NCBI GenBank assembly: GCA_012513545.1 | Contig: JAAZCB010001088.1 | Span: forward strand, 1-9,272 | Reading direction: 5' to 3' | DNA length: 9,272 bases | Source of the DNA: Clostridiaceae bacterium | Lineage (GTDB): Bacteria; Bacillota_A; Clostridia; Acetivibrionales; Acetivibrionaceae | Shown here: positions 6,661 through 9,272 of the stretch, piece after piece | Position numbering within the stretch: the stretch's first letter is position 1 | Layout: every line of letters starts with the position of its first letter | Notes under the pieces: model-generated | Told to the model about the DNA's origin: nothing | Database searches by the model: none | The model's input: the letters and a program-made list of their open reading frames with translations, nothing else | Translations under genes and position numbers: made by a program

Positions 6661-8806
6661 TGGATTTAGTCACCTCTTTAATAGGTATTCTGATAATAAA
6701 TGTTGTTCCTTTGCCAATTCTGCTTTTACACTTTATGCTGCCTTTGTATTCATTTGTAACAATATTGTAAACGATGTTAAGACCTAATCCCGAACCTCCT
6801 TGTCCCCTTTTTGTTGTAAAAAAGGGTTCATAAATTTTTTTTATATCATTTTCATTTATTCCTTTGCCGTTATCACCGAATTCTATTACCAATTCATCAT
6901 TTCCGGTGTGTACATTTATTGATATAATTCCATTGTTTGTTTCCTCAAATGCATGTACCAGAGAATTTACAACAAGGTTTGTTATTATTTGAGACAGTCC
7001 TCCCGGCGAAGTGTGTATCTCGATATTGTCTTCACAATTGAATAACAGGGTATGCCTGGTTTTTTTGAGTTTAGGTTTCAAGCCTAGTAAAACATCATTG
7101 ATATAATCTTTAATGTAAAAGGTTCTTTTTTCTTTCTCAGACTGATCTGCGGCAATTTGTTTAAAACTCTTTACGAGGTTTGATGCCCTTTCAAGGTTTA
7201 TCATGAGGATACCTACTGTTTCAAGGGTTGTATTTATATATTTTTCCAGATCAGTTTTTTTAAGCTTGCCTGTTTCCAACAATCTGAGGATTTCTTTATT
7301 TTTTTCATCAAGATAAGAGGCAGCAGTAACACTGACACCTATCGGAGTATTGACCTCATGTGCTACTCCTGCAACAAGTCCACCCATTGCAGCCATTTTG
7401 TCCGATTGAATCAATTGGTCATGGGTTTGTTTAAGGGTATCGAGTGCGGCTTCCAACTCGTTTTTAGCAACGTCACGATCCATTGCAATACCTAAAAGAG
7501 TTGTTACTATTATGGAGGCACTGTATTTTGACATTGCAGTTACATCATCATATGGACTGGCATATGCCAATACACCCCAATTTTTTGTTGTCGAAGATAT
7601 AGGCAATATCCAGATAATGTTGTCGCTTTCCGCTATTGCTTCCGGTATAAGCTCGAGAGGCGGAAAGTTTTCAAAATCATAGGTTAAATCAATACCTACT
7701 TCGTTTTTTGATATATCAAATAAGGAACTGATTTTTAACTTGGCATTGTCTGACTTTTCATCCTGCAAATACCCTATACATTCCCAGCAGTAATTGTCGA
7801 CCATGTATGTAAATAATTTTTTAATACCATTGATATCAGCCGAAAGTAAGCTTTCTCCCAATGAAGAATTCTTTAGTATCGCACCTTCAAGATACTTTAT
7901 AATCCTATCTTCTTTACTTAAAGCCTCTTTTATATCGACTGCCTTTTCATAAGAACAATAATCACAACCGCAGGATTTTCTTTTTACAAGATTGGAGTTA
8001 ACTAAAACCGTTCTTCCTTTAAGGGCTGTATTATTTATTTCATCCAGCAAATTCTGTGCAGCACTATATCCTAAATCATAAATATTTTGTTCTATTGTTG
8101 TGATACCTGGATTGTTCCTTATGGCAAACGGACTGTTGTCATAACCAACTACAGCCACATCCTCAGGTACAGATAACCCATAGTTATTCAGTTCTCTTAT
8201 GGCACCAACCGCAATTGCATCATTACCGGCGAATATTGCTGTAAAGTCAATGCCATTTTTCATCCAGTGTTCAATTGCCGCTTTTCCGTCTATTGGTAAT
8301 ACATACTCACTTCTGAAGACAAGGTTTTCATCATAATCGATACCATTATTTGACAGGACATTCCTGTATCCGGTCAAACGCTCCTTCATATCATCAATAC
8401 CCATCCAGCCTATAAAACCAATTTTCCTGTGTCCGTGCATTATCAGATGCTCAACAGCTTGCATAGCACCAGTTATATTATCGTTTTTTATGGAAGTGCA
8501 ATCATTTGGTGTCTTAGTGAGACCAACAAATACAATCGGCTTCTTGGTTTTAATTAATGTATTTAAATGGCTGTCGCCGGCGCTTTCTGATAATATTATC
8601 CATCCGTCCACATGATTTAAAGCCAGTGAATAATAGTTTTCAACTTTTTTTTCATCAGTAAAAAATCGGCTGATCATATGAGTATTCACGACCAACAATT
8701 TGGTGTTATTAGCCTTCACACAATTATTAATGCCATTTATTAAGCTCCCGTGATATGCCCCTTCTACATACTTTGTAACTACACCTATATGCAATCTTTT
8801 ATTCAT
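6647..8806 (-). CDS. Soluble histidine kinase with LacI/PurR-type ligand-binding sensor domain (719 aa)
   Basis: The protein begins directly with the LacI-type periplasmic-binding-like fold (about residues 1-280). Recognisable elements are RLHIGVVTKYVEGAYHG, HGHRKIGFIG, ERLTGYRNVL, FAGNDAIAVGAIRELNNYGL and PEDVAVVGYDNSPF. The LacI DNA-binding headpiece is absent. A Cys-x-Cys-x2-Cys cluster (279, 281, 284) ends this domain. A GAF-like region spans about 290-440, then a coiled helix and HisKA with GVAHEVNTP, phosphoacceptor His483. The HATPase has its N box around Asn610-Asn614, G1 DNGKG (Asp645), EPFFTTKRG and G2 GGSGLGLNI. No signal peptide or membrane segment is visible, so it should sense a cytoplasmic ligand, likely a sugar or derivative by family. 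It would phosphorylate the overlapping HD-GYP regulator. ATG 8806 is chosen because GAAGGG lies 6 nt upstream; an in-frame ATG at 8839 has no ribosome site. Confidence 0.92.
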   Translation of the reverse strand: MNKRLHIGVVTKYVEGAYHGSLINGINNCVKANNTKLLVVNTHMISRFFTDEKKVENYYSLALNHVDGWIILSESAGDSHLNTLIKTKKPIVFVGLTKTPNDCTSIKNDNITGAMQAVEHLIMHGHRKIGFIGWMGIDDMKERLTGYRNVLSNNGIDYDENLVFRSEYVLPIDGKAAIEHWMKNGIDFTAIFAGNDAIAVGAIRELNNYGLSVPEDVAVVGYDNSPFAIRNNPGITTIEQNIYDLGYSAAQNLLDEINNTALKGRTVLVNSNLVKRKSCGCDYCSYEKAVDIKEALSKEDRIIKYLEGAILKNSSLGESLLSADINGIKKLFTYMVDNYCWECIGYLQDEKSDNAKLKISSLFDISKNEVGIDLTYDFENFPPLELIPEAIAESDNIIWILPISSTTKNWGVLAYASPYDDVTAMSKYSASIIVTTLLGIAMDRDVAKNELEAALDTLKQTHDQLIQSDKMAAMGGLVAGVAHEVNTPIGVSVTAASYLDEKNKEILRLLETGKLKKTDLEKYINTTLETVGILMINLERASNLVKSFKQIAADQSEKEKRTFYIKDYINDVLLGLKPKLKKTRHTLLFNCEDNIEIHTSPGGLSQIITNLVVNSLVHAFEETNNGIISINVHTGNDELVIEFGDNGKGINENDIKKIYEPFFTTKRGQGGSGLGLNIVYNIVTNEYKGSIKCKSRIGKGTTFIIRIPIKEVTKSNGKQ
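6671..6677 (-). promoter_or_regulatory. Ribosome-binding site of the HD-GYP regulator inside the kinase gene
   Basis: AGAGGTG on the minus strand lies 10 nt before ATG 6660, inside the last codons of the histidine kinase. Together with the 14-nt overlap (6647-6660) it indicates translational coupling. Confidence 0.65.
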
Positions 8807-8812
8807 TAAGAA

Positions 8813-8818
8813 CCCTTC
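8813..8818 (-). promoter_or_regulatory. Shine-Dalgarno GAAGGG fixing the kinase start at 8806
   Basis: The plus strand reads cccttc at 8813-8818, which is GAAGGG on the coding strand, 6 nt before ATG 8806. The alternative ATG at 8839 lies between this site and the predicted promoter, with nothing like a ribosome site ahead of it. Confidence 0.6.
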
Positions 8819-8821
8819 TTT

Positions 8822-8833
8822 ACATTTAAATGT
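8822..8833. repeat. 12-nt perfect palindrome in the predicted leader of the kinase gene
   Basis: ACATTTAAATGT equals its own reverse complement. It lies between the predicted transcription start (about 8839) and the ribosome site of the kinase gene, a position suited to an operator or small hairpin. In AT-rich DNA a palindrome of this size can occur by chance. Confidence 0.3.
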
Positions 8834-8845
8834 CAGCATTGAACA

Positions 8846-8875
8846 ATTATATCGGCATATATTATAATCGGTAAA
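8846..8875 (-). promoter_or_regulatory. Predicted promoter of the kinase/HD-GYP operon, with a direct repeat
   Basis: On the minus strand TTTACC (8875-8870; 4 of 6 to TTGACA) and a perfect TATAAT (8851-8846) are 18 bp apart, in the 87-nt gap between the upstream kinase stop and ATG 8806. On the plus strand the same segment holds two near-copies, ATTATATCGG at 8846-8855 and ATTATAATCGG at 8861-8871. These could be two protein-binding half-sites or chance. Confidence 0.45.
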
Positions 8876-8893
8876 AAGTGAGTATCTATTTAA

Positions 8894-9272
8894 TTATTCT
8901 TTGATTGATATTAAAGATAACGGGAGGTTAATCAGAAACCTTGTCCCATTACCATATTCACTTTCACATTCTATAGTGCCGCCAAACTTCTGCTTGATTA
9001 TGTTGCTTATTATATTAAGACCTAATCCTGAGCCCTCACTACCCTTTCTGGTTGTAAAGAAAGGTTCGAAGGCTCTGTCAATAACTTCCTTCTTCATTCC
9101 CTTACCGTCGTCCATATATTCAATTGCAAGACATTTTTTCCTTTTTTCAAACTTTATGGATATTTTGCCATTACTCTCCCCATCATCATATGCATGAAGG
9201 ATGGAGTTAACAATAAGGTTTGTAAAAATCTGTGATATTTCACCCGGATTACAATAAAACTGGAGGTCGTCA
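8894..9272 (-). CDS. Histidine kinase, C-terminal ATPase part (5' end outside the window)
   Basis: The frame is open through the right edge, so only about the last 125 residues are seen. They form a complete HATPase_c core. In order: N box ISQIFTNLIVNSILHAYDD, G1 MDDGKGM, F box FEPFFTTRKGSEG and G2 GSGLGLNIISNI, then a closing strand NGTRFLINLPL and TAA at 8894-8896. The ATG at 9115 lies inside the domain and is not a start. The core is closely similar to that of the next kinase downstream (FFTT, GSGLGLNI and the N-box pattern all match), suggesting paralogues from a tandem duplication or a kinase cluster. Its sensor domain and partner are unknown. It precedes the LacI-type kinase by 87 nt on the same strand and may share a transcript. 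Confidence 0.9.
   Translation of the reverse strand, partial: DDLQFYCNPGEISQIFTNLIVNSILHAYDDGESNGKISIKFEKRKKCLAIEYMDDGKGMKKEVIDRAFEPFFTTRKGSEGSGLGLNIISNIIKQKFGGTIECESEYGNGTRFLINLPLSLISIKE

Noticed and set aside
7455..7525. Hydrophobic stretch in the kinase (about residues 429-445) as a membrane helix
   Set aside because: It is short, contains Ser and Thr, and directly precedes the coiled helix of HisKA. It fits the last helix of a GAF-like domain better than a transmembrane segment.
8807..8839. Earlier ATG at 8839 for the LacI-type kinase
   Set aside because: No ribosome site, and it would translate through the palindrome and the Shine-Dalgarno of ATG 8806.
1..9272. CRISPR arrays, tRNA or rRNA genes, phage or complete insertion sequences, defence systems
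   Set aside because: No regularly spaced repeats, cloverleaf sequence, ribosomal RNA segment, transposase, integrase or defence-type gene was seen on either strand.

Overview
The base composition is low-GC and coding is dense. Ribosome-binding sites are strong (AGGAGGT, AAGGAG) and one gene has a TTG start with a perfect Shine-Dalgarno. There is a clostridial-looking lipoprotein signal, a UPF0316/YebE-type membrane protein, and cytoplasmic signalling proteins built on LacI-like sugar-binding folds. Together these suggest a Gram-positive anaerobe of the Clostridia, possibly of the cellulolytic Ruminiclostridium/Acetivibrio type. That lineage call is inference from style and gene content; no rRNA or marker gene is present.

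Left part, plus strand (1-2213). A large protein of unknown function, probably exported, enters from the left edge. Its reading frame is broken by one in-frame TAA at 238-240 and resumes in the same frame to 1956, which looks like a nonsense mutation or a sequence error. Next comes a remnant of a small lipoprotein gene (2045-2213): a perfect signal peptide and lipobox, then a frame change after about 30 residues. A REP-like hairpin motif (about 2217-2241) follows and abuts the stop codon of the next, convergent gene.

Middle part. A membrane-anchored alpha/beta hydrolase lies on the minus strand (2242-3192). A 253-bp AT-rich intergenic region separates it from the divergent plus-strand pair UPF0316/DUF2179 membrane protein (3446-4066) and AraC-type regulator (4119-5012). 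A recognisable promoter lies ahead of the UPF0316 gene.

Right part, minus strand (5092-9272). This is a two-component signalling island. A 719-residue soluble histidine kinase (8806 down to 6647) has a LacI-type ligand-binding fold in place of a membrane sensor and carries no LacI DNA-binding domain. Its 3' end overlaps by 14 nt a response regulator (6660 down to 5092) with REC, DUF3369-like and HD-GYP domains and a complete set of HD-GYP metal ligands. A second, partial histidine kinase of the same ATPase type runs off the right edge. The simplest reading is that a cytoplasmic small molecule, likely a sugar or sugar derivative, controls cyclic-di-GMP breakdown through an intracellular kinase. 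This pair is the most interesting content of the window; substrate and output are inference.
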